From Nematostella vectensis (Eukaryota; Cnidaria; Anthozoa; Actiniaria; Edwardsiidae), in contig NC_064035.1 of the NCBI RefSeq assembly GCF_932526225.1, positions 1,859,501 through 1,923,500 of the forward strand: 64,000 nt of DNA. The letters run 5' to 3'. This document shows, piece by piece, positions 27,801-37,435 of the stretch. The notes under the pieces were generated by a model. That model saw only the letters and a list, made by a program, of their open reading frames with translations. It was not told the DNA's origin and did not search any database. Both the position numbers and the translations under genes were made by a program. Position 1 is the first letter of the stretch. Each line of letters starts with the position of its first letter.

Positions 27801-28060
27801 GCCCCTTAAAGAACTCTACTTTTCTCCTCAAACTGCAAAATCGAACCACCTTTCACCCCATCCACGTGAACACCATTATCCCCGCCATCTGGACAATCGA
27901 CTTCCTCTAGCGGCTCAAGTATTTTTGATTCATCCAACGTACAGATTTTTTCTCTACTTCGAGGCACAAAATGGTCAATTAGGTCTATGAGGATAGCAAA
28001 GCAAATATGAAAGAAAACAAGCATCTCGGAAATCAGAGAAAGACCAAATTCGAATGTCAA
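6900..28060 (-). CDS. EXD3: EXD3-like exonuclease (mut-7 homolog), 20 exons
   Basis: The exons on the minus strand are 27820-28060, 27009-27733, 26172-26225, 26052-26098, 25709-25804, 25528-25628, 25312-25385, 25143-25178, 24422-24573, 23559-23754, 23304-23371, 19086-19222, 18638-18747, 17711-17891, 16575-16704, 8284-8329, 8043-8201, 7909-7962, 7641-7769 and 6900-7247. All phases join, giving 1027 aa. The N-terminal half is a helical domain. The 3'-5' exonuclease domain has FDAEW (D582, E584), GYGVETDFK (D649) and YAALD (Y738, D742), the DEDDy set. The C-terminal Mut7-C domain starts at VVADTMLQGLGRQLR (D820) and has zinc-ligand pairs CQIC and CCVTCG. The family trims RNA 3' ends; C. elegans mut-7 acts in small-RNA silencing. 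The first exon is the weakest: an alternative acceptor at 27988 would join it to the ORF upstream. Confidence 0.92.
7318..7471. repeat. Degenerate MITE-like inverted repeat in an EXD3 intron
   Basis: Ends related to GGCCGTAACGGGGG and its inverse (CTACGGCTA) enclose C-rich and G-rich runs. The layout resembles the better-preserved element at 28263-28455. Confidence 0.4.
8481..9611. repeat. 24-25-bp minisatellite, block 1
   Basis: About 47 tandem units contain TCATTCCACGC followed by either CCTTTTTGCTATC or ATTTTTTGCTATC. It lies in the large EXD3 intron 8330-16574. Because 24 is a multiple of three and the unit lacks stops, long meaningless ORFs appear on both strands. Unlike the splice-site arrays, the unit does not match the neighbouring exon. 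Confidence 0.95.
9892..10825. repeat. 24-25-bp minisatellite, block 2
   Basis: About 39 more units of the same repeat, nearly all of the ATTTTTTGC type. A 280-bp unrelated segment (9612-9891) separates it from block 1. The poverty of CCTTTTT variants here suggests separate homogenisation of the two blocks. Confidence 0.93.
10826..12574. other. Intron sequence without a gene
   Basis: It belongs to the 8.2-kb EXD3 intron. At about 11705-11925 a roughly 60-bp segment with GTTATCCAGCGGATAA and AAGTGACGTGATTTGGTTG is repeated two to three times, probably an old MITE. A 19-base C run sits at about 12265-12283. Nothing else is recognised. Confidence 0.5.
12575..14083. repeat. 17-bp minisatellite
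   Basis: About 88 tandem copies of a 17-bp unit (CTATCAGGCTGGTTGGT, with common variants GGCTGGCTGGT, GTCTGGCTGGT and GGCTGGGTGGT). It has no stop in any forward frame, which produces three overlapping ORFs of over 500 codons that all read the same 17-residue cycle. It lies inside the EXD3 intron 8330-16574. Confidence 0.96.
14085..15065 (-). pseudogene. Rhodopsin-type GPCR pseudogene nested in an EXD3 intron
   Basis: Read on the minus strand, an intronless receptor-like sequence starts at a Met at 15065. An N-terminus with N-glycosylation sites and TM1 (VFLPVTIISKSLFFLVFALYF) is followed by TM2 (FLYSLALNNVLTAVSALVV), TM3 ending FEKYFSIFYP in place of the DRY motif, TM4, TM5 (VLFGIVTLGYFVPCIIMLV) and a partial TM6-7 region. 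Three lesions break it: a frameshift near 14860 between TM1 and TM2, an in-frame TGA at 14533-14535 after TM4, and a further frame change near 14300 in TM6. It shares strand with EXD3 and sits wholly inside the intron 8330-16574. Loss of introns and decay suggest an inactive copy; the receptor subfamily cannot be named. Confidence 0.75.
15066..16019. other. AT-rich intron sequence, nothing recognised
   Basis: This belongs to the large EXD3 intron. No exon, repeat array or element end was found. Confidence 0.5.
16020..16555. repeat. MITE-like repeats: GATCG-rich tandem and hairpin
   Basis: About 16020-16320 has four to five degenerate ~55-bp units around TGCGATCGTGTGCGATTATA and ATGGAAACCAC. 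About 16338-16552 is a hairpin-like element: GCGCCCTGTCACA at the left is inverted as TGTGACAGGGCC at the right, with AGTAGAAgagcgTTCTACTT at the centre. The arrangement suggests a foldback MITE next to EXD3 exon 16575-16704. Confidence 0.6.
16915..17737 (-). repeat. 38-bp minisatellite made of EXD3 exon end plus its splice donor
   Basis: About 21 units of 38 bp fill the start of the intron after exon 17711-17891 and merge with that exon. On the gene strand each unit has about 26 nt homologous to the exon's last bases (CAATTGACATACGCAG, which encodes the exonuclease motif LTYA) and 12 nt of intron start (GTACAACTTAAG). Each unit thus repeats the 5' splice site CGCAG|GTACAAC. Confidence 0.95.
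19500..20163. mobile_element. MITE with AGGGAAAGTTCA termini
   Basis: The left end AGGGAAAGTTCAATTATTA and right end TAATAAATGAACTTTCCCT form inverted repeats, with G and C homopolymer runs inside. A related left end recurs at about 42972. No ORF. It lies in the EXD3 intron 19223-23303. The target duplication is unclear. Confidence 0.6.
20164..21360. other. Intron sequence with a diverged ~120-bp duplication
   Basis: Segments at about 20757-20860 and 21105-21230 share TTCATTGTTTATGGCA and AGTAAACAA and look like an old direct duplication. No exon was found. Confidence 0.4.
21361..22480 (-). pseudogene. Decayed 3' end of a non-LTR retrotransposon (LINE)
   Basis: Two minus-strand fragments carry the C-terminal part of a LINE reverse transcriptase. 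One has a SDMRRNHKKYKAMVIG stretch and LLGITIDNQLKF; the other has SKTWHFKRLPDKLEKVNERALRF. Frames are broken between them by small tandem repeats. The 3' end runs to a GATAGATAGATA tail at 21365-21380, a common LINE end. It is 5'-truncated, non-functional, and inserted in the EXD3 intron 19223-23303. Confidence 0.75.
21985..22200 (-). repeat. Short tandem repeat grown from LINE coding sequence
   Basis: Four to five units of about 50 bp share AAAGCAATAGTTCAAATG. On the minus strand they are copies of the RT segment that reads YQAFIAHHLNYC, so the array arose from coding sequence within the dead LINE. Confidence 0.75.
22745..23050 (+). CDS. Unrecognised 101-codon ORF, antisense in an EXD3 intron
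   Basis: A single uninterrupted ORF begins MAEKIPDAKTLSYDTH and ends MLTKFCK. Its composition is protein-like, with no signal peptide or membrane segment. No family is recognised, and no splice sites or poly(A) signal were found close by. It could be a small gene, a transposon remnant, or chance. Confidence 0.25.
   Translation: MAEKIPDAKTLSYDTHTVNTYLVNTFVQAVFPSGSLLAGSIFRNDNTEYRSSGKAKKLFCQVFYNVTLSPARKHYENVKAVDFNHLTKKNEFKAMLTKFCK
23826..24450 (-). repeat. 42-bp minisatellite made of EXD3 exon end plus its splice donor
   Basis: About 15 units of 42 bp lie in the intron after exon 24422-24573 and run into that exon. On the gene strand each has about 36 nt homologous to the exon end (CAGCCAAGCTATAGAGGATTG in the exon, GGGGATTG in most units) and 6 nt of intron start (GTAGGT). 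The splice donor GATTG|GTAGGTAG is repeated in each unit. Confidence 0.95.
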
Positions 28061-28262
28061 CTAGCGCGTTTGTTTTTCTCCGTAGGGGATCATGGGACAA
28101 CACAGGGGACCCACGCTAGTCTTCGATTGGGAAAAAAAACTTTAATTGCGATAAATTCAAACGAGCTAAATAAGATTTGCACCATTTAAGGGGAGCTTAT
28201 TCCAAAATTCAAGGTCAGGGAGGCGCCTATTAGGGAGGGGCGCTTATTCAGCCTGCACTCAT

Positions 28263-28455
28263 CAGGCCCGTAGCCAGGATTTTGAGCGGGGGGGTTCGTT
28301 TACCCATTTAGCGGACCATTTTCTTGTAGGTTGCTAACCCTAGTTTGCAGAGGTACTCAATTTTTCCTCATTAGAACGGACCTTCCAGTCCAGTGGGGGG
28401 GGGGGGGGGGGGGGGGGGGGGGTGGTTCTTCCGAACCCCCCTGGCTACGGGCCTG
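28263..28455. mobile_element. MITE with CAGGCCCGTAGCCAGG termini
   Basis: The left end CAGGCCCGTAGCCAGG and right end CCTGGCTACGGGCCTG are perfect inverted repeats of 16 bp, flanked by ctcat on both sides (28258-28262, 28456-28460), a probable 5-bp target duplication. A long G run fills the middle. It lies just upstream of EXD3 exon 1. Confidence 0.8.
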
Positions 28456-28780
28456 CTCATTTAGATTAATGAACATTCTCGTTCCCAGGGCTCCTCCGCC
28501 GAGCTTTGGGAAAGAGAATGGGATATTGAAACGTTTTGTTTTCGAATATTGGGAGTTCTGTGGCAACTGCGAAGTATAGCGCTTATTCGAATCATTACGG
28601 TATGTTTCATCAAGTAGTGTTGGCTTCTTTTCTTGTGATTTTTTTTCATTTTTGTTTCCACAATATTCATGTTTGAATAAAAAGATGGAATGTCATTACC
28701 TCTAAGTTTGTGCTCTGCGAATTATCACGCTTATGGTAACCCTCTTCATTTGAGCCCTCTAATGCCATAGAAGTCAGGCT

Positions 28781-28880
28781 CGAGGATCCAGGGTACTTTG
28801 CGTGCCCTCCAAAGGTCATTACCACGGTAGTGCCCTAGAGTGACCTTTTGGAGCGCCGGCAAAGTACGCTGGATCCTCTA
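28781..28880. repeat. Foldback palindrome, about 100 bp
   Basis: The arms GAGGATCCAGGGTACTTTGC and its near-inverse GCAAAGTACGCTGGATCCTC enclose a shorter inverted pair around CTCCAAAGGTCA/TGACCTTTTGGAG. It could form a long hairpin and probably is a MITE or its solo end. Confidence 0.7.
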
Positions 28881-29174
28881 GCATGGGTACAGGGCTACAG
28901 GTTGGGGTTTAGACAATAATCTTATGGCACCCAATGTATTTTATCGTCAATCACATGTACTTGAAGATGATAACATTGCTTTATCTTATTGTTTAATAGG
29001 TATTTTTATAATACTAGATAATAGATAATATTAGATAATTTTTATATACATAGTTTTTATATACATAGTATTAGACAAAAATAAAAAAATAATAATAAAA
29101 CATCACATTTAGCCTGCATCACAGATTATTTCTCATACTGAACTTCGAGAAAATCTTAATCATAAAAACAAAGT

Positions 29175-30134
29175 TCATTTTCTGAGCACACATTTACCAA
29201 AATCTGGCAGCTCAATGTCCGTGATTTGTACGACTGAAGCCCTATGGGTATCGCGTGACTTGTGCGCCTCCGCAACACCACTTACTCGCATGGTCTTTGG
29301 TGCCAGGGAAATGTCACAACTGTACTTCAATTTACAGTCAAACTCAACTGTCACAGTTTTGTTTAAGCCACTCTCCTCCATCTTAGATCCCAGAATTTGT
29401 TGATTATCAAGGATGGTTGTTACTTCTGCTTCCCCGATGTAACGAGAGGACCCGTCGAAAACACGGAAAGTTTCCCCCTGGGAAACGATCTGGATCGAAA
29501 ACGCGAAACCTGCATCTGGGTTGCTGTCTGACCAGAAGAAATTGTCGTTATGTAGGACATCCTCACTCTCAAACGTGAGTCTCTTTCCGTAGCCTGCGCC
29601 GACTCTTTCCAACAACACTGCCTTGCCTTCAAAAAGGTAGTCATCCGAACCTCCCACGCGAACTTTGTAGCGAAAACCCGGGCTCACGTTGGGGTCAACG
29701 TAGGTTCCGACTACGGGCAGTTCATGGGACTTGAGGTCGGTCACCGAGTATTCGGTGGGAATGTCGCCTATCTCTTTGCCCCTTAGTGTGAACTCAACTC
29801 CGCCATCAAGCTTATCGAACATCTCGTCCTCTCGAAGAATCCGCTTTGTTGCGTTTGTCCGGAATCGCTTCTGTCGCCACCACGCTCGCCATAACACATT
29901 TTGTAGTCTTCTGTCCTCCAGATTTTCGTCTACTGGATGTTTTACTTTGCTGTCTTTAACAGCAATCTCGAAAGCATCTAAATCAAAGGTTCCTTTGCCG
30001 TGACGATGGCTAATTTGGTTGATGTAATCCGGAGCCAGGGGAATATTCATTCGATCGGTGAACTCTAGGAAAGACTCGAGATCACTTGGCGAGCTTTCAT
30101 AATCATACACACAAGACCTTCTCGCAAAATTCAT
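29175..30134 (-). CDS. Unrecognised protein, 319 codons (possible first exon of a larger gene)
   Basis: One open frame runs from Met at 30134 to a stop at 29175. The sequence is acidic and mostly soluble, without signal peptide or membrane segment. Notable stretches are ENLEDRRLQNVLWRAWWRQK near residue 75 and FFWSDSNPDAGFAFSIQI near residue 195. The C-terminal half looks beta-rich. I do not recognise a family. A good splice donor (TTTTG|GTAAATG, exon end at 29198) lies eight codons before the stop, so the natural product may continue: the acceptor at 27988 fits in phase and would fuse it to EXD3. Equally it may be a single-exon gene whose stop is the one seen. Confidence 0.7.
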   Translation of the reverse strand: MNFARRSCVYDYESSPSDLESFLEFTDRMNIPLAPDYINQISHRHGKGTFDLDAFEIAVKDSKVKHPVDENLEDRRLQNVLWRAWWRQKRFRTNATKRILREDEMFDKLDGGVEFTLRGKEIGDIPTEYSVTDLKSHELPVVGTYVDPNVSPGFRYKVRVGGSDDYLFEGKAVLLERVGAGYGKRLTFESEDVLHNDNFFWSDSNPDAGFAFSIQIVSQGETFRVFDGSSRYIGEAEVTTILDNQQILGSKMEESGLNKTVTVEFDCKLKYSCDISLAPKTMRVSGVAEAHKSRDTHRASVVQITDIELPDFGKCVLRK

Positions 30135-30423
30135 ATTTATCTTTTGAAGTTGAAGGAAATATTGTTCACTCTACCCGCTGAATGCATGGACTGGTGGTAT
30201 TACTTCGGATTTTGTACTAAAAGTTATTTTGTTTTGATTCCCGGTGTGTTGTTATTCCCAGCACGTGTTGTTTTTCAGATTCATTGTACTTTGAACCCAA
30301 CTTATGTAGCCGCGTTAAGCCCTGATTGGTTCGTTAGGTTTAAGTCATGTGATAGACACGAGATTCCCATGCGTGCAAACCTTTGGAAACAGGAAATGCA
30401 AACAATCGGACAATCGAATGGGT

Positions 30424-33400
30424 AGGACCCGAAACGATCCCAGGACCCGAAATGATCCCCAAAAGTACCCCAAATGATCCTAGGACCCGAACCGATACCG
30501 AGGAGTGCCCGAAATCAACCCCAAGGAATTGCGGTAATGGACAAAGGGAAAGCAGAAGAAATACTTGCAATTATTGAAGCATAATTAAGAGTTAACAGCA
30601 TCTCAATTTCTAAACAACGTGACTTAAAGATATTAAATTCCAATACAATACTTCTATTTATTAAATTGCCCGGCGTTAAACACATAAACAGAGTCCAAAA
30701 CAAATACACAACTTTCAATTGCTACTGATGAAAGGAATACAGCATAAACATAGCACAGCTTTGCTCAGATCAACCAAACTCTTGACCTTCCATAACACTC
30801 TAAACATTTTGCGGTTCCGACACATGACTCTCATTTCCTGTAAACATCACCCCTAAAAATTAATATTCATTTGACAACCAAACATGTATTTCACCACGAA
30901 ATTCTTGTTTACACGAGCGAATATTTACCGACACATTATATTTAGGCAGCCGGTTCGGCCGAGAAGATGGAATGACAAAAGCACACTGAGTAATACACTC
31001 GAACAACCCTTCTACTACCGATGCAAAATATTAAGAGGATGTGGCATTTGTTGAAAGCAATATTATGTGAGTTTTGAATTTCCTCATGTAGTCGTGCGAC
31101 ACCCCGGCATAATCTCATGATATGATAGGTATTTCATTCACCGAATACAAACATGCAAAAAAATAACCTTAACACATTTCGCTTCCTATGAAAAGCAGCA
31201 TGTCCTATCCTTTCTTTTTGGCTTGTTATGTAAAGATGATTTATCCACACCGTGTTCTTCAAATTACTATCACAGGAATTGTTAGTTGACCCCAATTTCT
31301 GACTCAACCACTGTATTTCCCCCGCAGTCCTATATTAATATCTTAATACTATAGTTTTAGTTAATGTAAATTTCCTTTTAATAACACAAATAAAGCTAAA
31401 TGTTTCATATGTTTTTAAAACTGAAAGCCAATCCTTACACATTCCTTTTGTTGTCCATTACTGCAATTCCTTGGGGTTCATTTCGGGGACTCTTGGGGAT
31501 CTGTACAGGACCCGAAATGATCCCAGGACCCGAAATGATCCCCAAAAGTACCCCAAATGATCCTAGGACCCGAACCGATACCGAGGAGTCCCCGAAATCA
31601 ACCCCAAGGAATTGCGGTAATGGACAAAGGGAAAGCAGAAGAAATACTTGCAATTATTGAAGCATAATTAAGAGTTAACAGCATCTCAATTTCTAAACAA
31701 CGTGACTTAAAGATATTAAATTCCAATACAATACTTCTATTTATTAAATTGCCCGGCGTTAAACACATAAACAGAGTCCAAAACAAATACACAACTTTAA
31801 ATTGCTACTGATGAAAGGAATACAGCATAAACATAGCACAGCTTTGCTCAGATCAACCAAACTCTTGACCTTCCATAACACTCTAAACATTTTGCGGTTC
31901 CGACACATGACTCTCATTTCCTGTAAACATCACCCCTAAAAATTAATATTCATTTGACAACCAAACATGTATTTCACCACGAAATTCTTGTTTACACGAG
32001 CGAATATTTACCGACACATTATATTTAGGCAGCCGGTTCGGCCGAGAAGATGGAATGACAAAAGCACACTGAGTAATACACTCGAACAACCCTTCTACTA
32101 CCGATGCAAAATATTAAGAGGATGTGGCATTTGTTGAAAGCAATATTATGTGAGTTTTGAATTTCCTCATGTAGTCGTGCGACACCCCGGCATAATCTCA
32201 TGATATGATAGGTATTTCATTCACCGAATACAAACATGCAAAAAAATAACCTTAACACATTTCGCTTCCTATGAAAAGCAGCATGTCCTATCCTTTCTTT
32301 TTGGCTTGTTATGTAAAGATGATTTATCCACACCGTGTTCTTCAAATTACTATCACAGGAATTGTTAGTTGACCCCAATTTCTGACTCAACCACTGTATT
32401 TCCCCCGCAGTCCTATATTAATATCTTAATACTATAGTTTTAGTTAATGTAAATTTCCTTTTAATAACACAAATAAAGCTAAATGTTTCATATGTTTTTA
32501 AAACTGAAAGCCAATCCTTACACATTCCTTTTGTTGTCCATTACTGCAATTCCTTGGGGTTCATTTCGGGGACTCTTGGGGATCTGTACAGGACCCGAAA
32601 TGATCCCAGGACCCGAAATGATCCCCAAAAGTACCCCAAATGATCCTAGGACCCGAACCGATACCGAGGAGTCCCCGAAATCAACCCCAAGGAATTGCGG
32701 TAATGGACAAAGGGAAAGCAGAAGAAATACTTGCAATTATTGAAGCATAATTAAGAGTTAACAGCATCTCAATTTCTAAACAACGTGACTTAAAGATATT
32801 AAATTCCAATACAATACTTCTATTTATTAAATTGCCCGGCGTTAAACACATAAACAGAGTCCAAAACAAATACACAACTTTCAATTGCTACTGATGAAAG
32901 GAATACAGCATAAACATAGCACAGCTTTGCTCAGATCAACCAAACTCTTGACCTTCCATAACACTCTAAACATTTTGCGGTTCCGACACATGACTCTCAT
33001 TTCCTGTAAACATCACCCCTAAAAATTAATATTCATTTGACAACCAAACATGTATTTCACCACGAAATTCTTGTTTACACGAGCGAATATTTACCGACAC
33101 ATTATATTTAGGCAGCCGGTTCGGCCGAGAAGATGGAATGACAAAAGCACACTGAGTAATACACTCGAACAACCCTTCTACTACCGATGCAAAATATTAA
33201 GAGGATGTGGCATTTGTTGAAAGCAATATTATGTGAGTTTTGAATTTCCTCATGTAGTCGTGCGACACCCCGGCATAATCTCATGATATGATAGGTATTT
33301 CATTCACCGAATACAAACATGCAAAAAAATAACCTTAACACATTTCGCTTCCTATGAAAAGCAGCATGTCCTATCCTTTCTTTTTGGCTTGTTATGTAAA

Positions 33401-34866
33401 GATGATTTATCCACACCGTGTTCTTCAAATTACTATCACAGGAATTGTTAGTTGACCCCAATTTCTGACTCAACCACTGTATTTCCCCCGCAGTCCTATA
33501 TTAATATCTTAATACTATAGTTTTAGTTAATGTAAATTTCCTTTTAATAACACAAATAAAGCTAAATGTTTCATATGTTTTTAAAACTGAAAGCCAATCC
33601 TTACACATTCCTTTTGTTGTCCATTACTGCAATTCCTTGGGGTTCATTTCGGGGACTCTTGGGGATCTGTACAGGACCCGAAATGATCCCAGGACCCGAA
33701 ACGATCCCAGGACCCGAAATGATCCCCAAAAGTACCCCAACTGATCCCGGGACCCGAAACGATCCCCAAGAGTCCCCGAAATGAACCCCAAGGAATTGCA
33801 GTAATGGACAAACAAAAGGAATGTGGAAGGATTGGCTTTCAGTTTTAAAAACATATGAAACATTTAAGCATCATTTTTGTCACTCTCCAGAAATTTGAAT
33901 TAACTAAAACCATAGTATTAAGATTTTTATATACGACTGCGCGGGAAATACAGCTTTCGACAGCTTGGTTGAGTCAACAATTGGGGTCAAATAAAAATTC
34001 CCGTGATGGTAATTTGAAGAACCAGGCGTGAATAAATAATTCATACATAACAAGCCATAAACGAATGTCTCCAAAGATTAGACATGCCTCTGCTTTCCCG
34101 TAGGAAAATGTTTGTTTGTGTTCGGTGAATGAAAGACCTATCATAAAGAGAGATAGAGAGAAATCATGCAGTGGTGTACGCACTACTACATTAGGAAATT
34201 CAAAACTCACATATTGCTTTCAACAAAAGCCACATCTCTTAATATTTTGCAACGGTAGTAAAAGGGTTGTTCGAGTGCATTACTCAGTGTGCTTTTGTAA
34301 TTCCATCTTCTCGGCCAAACCGGCTGTCGGTAAATATTCGCTCGTGTGAACATGGATTTCGTGGTGAAAAACACGTTTGGTTGTCAAATGAATATAGATT
34401 TTTAGGGTGATGTTTACCGGAAACGAGATTTATAGTGTCAGAGTCATGTGTTGGAACTGCAAATGTTTCGAAGGTCAAAAGTTTGGTTGTTCTGAGCAAG
34501 GCTGTGCTTTGTCTGTGCTATGTTTATGTTGTACTCCTTTCAGTAGCAATTAAAAGTTGTGTATTTGTTTTGGACTCTGTTTATGGGTTTACCGCCGGGG
34601 CAATGTAATAAATAGAAGTATTGTATTGGAATTTAAGTTTTTTAAAGTCATGTTATTTAGATTGGCTGTCAACCCTAAATTATGCTTTAAGAATTGGAAG
34701 TGCTTCTTCTGCTTTCCCTTTGTCCATTACCGCATTTCCGTGGGGTTGATTTCGGGGACTCCTCGGTATCGTTTCGGGTCCCGGGATCAGTTGGGGAACT
34801 TTTGGGGATCGTTTCGGGTCCTGGGATCGTTTCGGGTCCTGGGATCATTTCGGGTCCTGTACAGTC
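30424..34866. repeat. 1083-bp tandem repeat (three units) plus an inverted diverged unit
   Basis: Near-identical segments repeat at a period of 1083 bp (for example the ATG-led segments at 31400, 32483 and 33566). Each junction has GC-richer short repeats of the GGACCCGAAATGATCCC type. From about 33780 to 34866 a more diverged copy runs in the opposite direction. Each unit ends in inverted sequence around TTGTCCATTACTGCAATTCC and TTGGGGTTCATTTCGGGGAC. No protein domain is visible. It looks like a non-autonomous transposon with subterminal repeats that has been amplified in tandem. Confidence 0.9.
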
Positions 34867-34969
34867 CGGCTGATATGTGCAGATTTAACCTTGAATTGCG
34901 CACATTTTGCTAGTTACCAATTGTGGCATAGTGATAGTTTTTAATACCCCTTACAAGATAGGCTATATA

Positions 34970-36905
34970 ATAATGAATATTGATTTGGCCGCCATTTTGA
35001 ACCGGAAGTAAACTAACTTTTTCCATAAAAATTAAAAAAACTCGTACATTTTACTCATAGACATTATAATTTAAGTCAAAGAATGCATCTAAACCAATGT
35101 ATTCTGAAGGTAACCGCAAATATTTCATTTTTGTAACTTTTTGAACCGGAAGTAGTCAAGAGTAAATACTGGCACGCTTGTTTCACTTTTGTGCCTTTAA
35201 ACAAAAATAAAAAAACTTATTCCAGGAGTAGTTTAGGGGAATCTTTACAATATTGGCTATGGAGCCAAAAGAAAATCTGATTTAATCATGGATTATCTTG
35301 GAATATTAAAATGGCCGATAATTTAATCGAAAGTCGTCAAATTATATAAAAGACACATGTAGCCAGAACAAGTGTACCAAACATACACGCTCAATAGCTG
35401 GATCAAGAGAAGAAAAAAAAAAGACAAAAGCAACTGTTCATGTGACAAGCCAAGTGCTACAAGATGAACAGTTTCTAATGGTAGGAAACGTTTATCTGGT
35501 GGCCTCGGGTGCGCGCTTATCACTCTCCTTGCCTTTCTTCCTTATTCTTCAGAAAAGTCAAAGAAGTATCTATCAAATAAATACTGGTACGTAGAAGTTC
35601 ACGCATTTACAGGGTTTGATACTGTATTCTGTTGTGCGGGTAGGGGGAAAAGACAGTACTTGCTGTATTCCCCGAATTGCCCCATGACAGGTTTTCCAAT
35701 AGGGTTTTGGATTCCGGATCCTAGTGTGTGAATTCCGGATTCCATGTGGGTTTTCTTCCCGTGGATGCCGGATTCCATTTTTGTTTCCAGGATTCTTGTA
35801 TTCCGGATTCCACCTTAAGTCTTGAATTCCGAATCCTACTGTGTGGATTCCGGATTCCAGTAGCATGGATTCCTGATTTCAAGTCTTATTTTTTCATGAA
35901 TTCCGGATTCCGGATTACCTGTCAAGGGGCAACCCGAAGCCACAGATGCTTTTCGACAGTTGGCCTCAGGAAAGTTGAGATAAAAGACAGAATATTTGGC
36001 AACACTTGCTTTTATACTACCGAACAAGTGCAAATAGTCGGAAGTAGACAAGGCAAAAATGCAGGTCTTCGTGAAAAAAGGAAAAGCATTTGATATCATT
36101 CTACCGACCAAGGCAGCTATCATACAACACACCAACAAAGCTGCCTTTCAAGCAGGCCATTGTTGGGGGCAAGCTTTCCTCCCTGCTTCAGTACTTCTGT
36201 CTTTTTAGCAAAATGGACAACAGTTGCCAGCCGCTTCGGACAATAGCCTGATTTATCAGACGGCACGTGATCGTTCGTTTCACTTCCTCTGAAGCGAAAC
36301 GTATAGACAAACGCACCAGTGCTTTCCAAGGCGTGCCAAAAAGCCAAGAACTATTAGAGATGAGAGATGAGGAACCAAGAGCTATTAGATGCAAGATAGG
36401 CTGCCCAGCACTCTTAAATGCAAAATACAACTGTCATTTATTCTATTTAAAAAATGCCTCATTGCTTATTCTGATTAGAGTGTACAGAAACAGGTTTGGA
36501 AACTACTTCCGGTTTTTAAAAAAAGGTAAAATTAATACAGGAACCTAATCAGTTTTGCCATTTTTTTACAACTTTAAAGTATCAAATGGATTTCATAAAT
36601 ATTTTAGTCGTAGACTTTTAAACAAGATGTGCATATCTCTGTGCTTTCAAAAATGACAAATGCAAAATGGCGACAATTTTAATAAACCATATTAGCCGGT
36701 GATAAAAGCCGATTTTATCTTGGCTCCATAGCTTATTTTATAAAGGTTATTTCAAATTACAACTGCAATAAAATTGGTGTCTTTTGCAAGAAGGCGCGGG
36801 GTGAAATCACAAAAAAACACGTGTGTAGTCTAGTGTTGTGTTTATGTAGTTTACTTTTGGTTCAAAATGGCGGCCAAACCAATACTCCTTATTAATCAGA
36901 AATTA
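34970..36905. mobile_element. Probable non-autonomous transposon with inverted ends
   Basis: The left end TTTGGCCGCCATTTTGAACC then GGAAGTAAACTA is inverted at the right as TAGTTTACTTTTGGTTCAAA then ATGGCGGCCAAA. Further in, TTGGCTATGGAGCCAA at the left matches TTGGCTCCATAGC at the right. No transposase was found. Boundaries are approximate and no target duplication was established. Confidence 0.55.
35690..35930. repeat. Degenerate GGATTCCGGATTC repeats
   Basis: A dozen or so copies of ATTCCGGATTCC spaced 20-40 bp apart lie within the element at 34970-36905. Short ORFs here are by-products. Confidence 0.7.
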
Positions 36906-37254
36906 AAGCCGATCTGAGCTTGGCTCTATAGCCTATCTCGTAAAATGTATTTAAATCACCATGATAAAATTGGTAACTTTAGCAAAACGTGCGCAATTCA
37001 AACACATATCCGACTATGGCCTCGATTTTTTACAGGCAGAAATCAATGGAATTTCATGAGGTGGAAGGATGGCTAGTACCACTTTCTTTGTGTCATCTTC
37101 ACTCTTTAATTTAAAAACACAAAGCACTAATTTTATCGCACTTTACTGGGAACTATTTTTATCTATCAAGCAACAGCTGCATGGTTTGCGATCGTATGAG
37201 AAGGAACAGCTTATGTCCAATTGTAAGAAAAAGTGGTTATAAAAAAGGTGGGTG

Positions 37255-37435
37255 ATGAGCAAAGCGTGTTTTCAGCTGACGGAGATAGTGTTTATTGTAG
37301 GGGGGAGACAAGAAAAGCGTGTGTTTAGAGGGCAAAGATGATAGTGTTCGTTATAAGGAGGGTGATTAGCATAAGGCTGCTTCAGCTGACAGAGAGAGTG
37401 TTCATGATAAGAAGGGTCATGAGCATAGCGTGTGT
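37255..37435. repeat. Degenerate ~60-bp tandem repeat over a gene's 3' end
   Basis: Three copies share CAGCTGACGGAGATAGTGTT, then AGCATAGCGTGTGTT or a close variant. The last copy overlaps the C-terminal codons of the gene at 37382-38714. Confidence 0.65.
37291..37296 (-). terminator. Candidate poly(A) signal
   Basis: AATAAA on the minus strand, about 86 nt after the stop of the acidic two-exon gene. Confidence 0.5.

Noticed and set aside
28331-28579. ORF with a glycine run at the G tract
   Set aside because: Product of the homopolymer inside a MITE.
31400-33784. Repeated ORFs of 72-86 codons in the 1083-bp units
   Set aside because: They span subrepeats and have no recognisable domain; they recur only because the DNA is duplicated.
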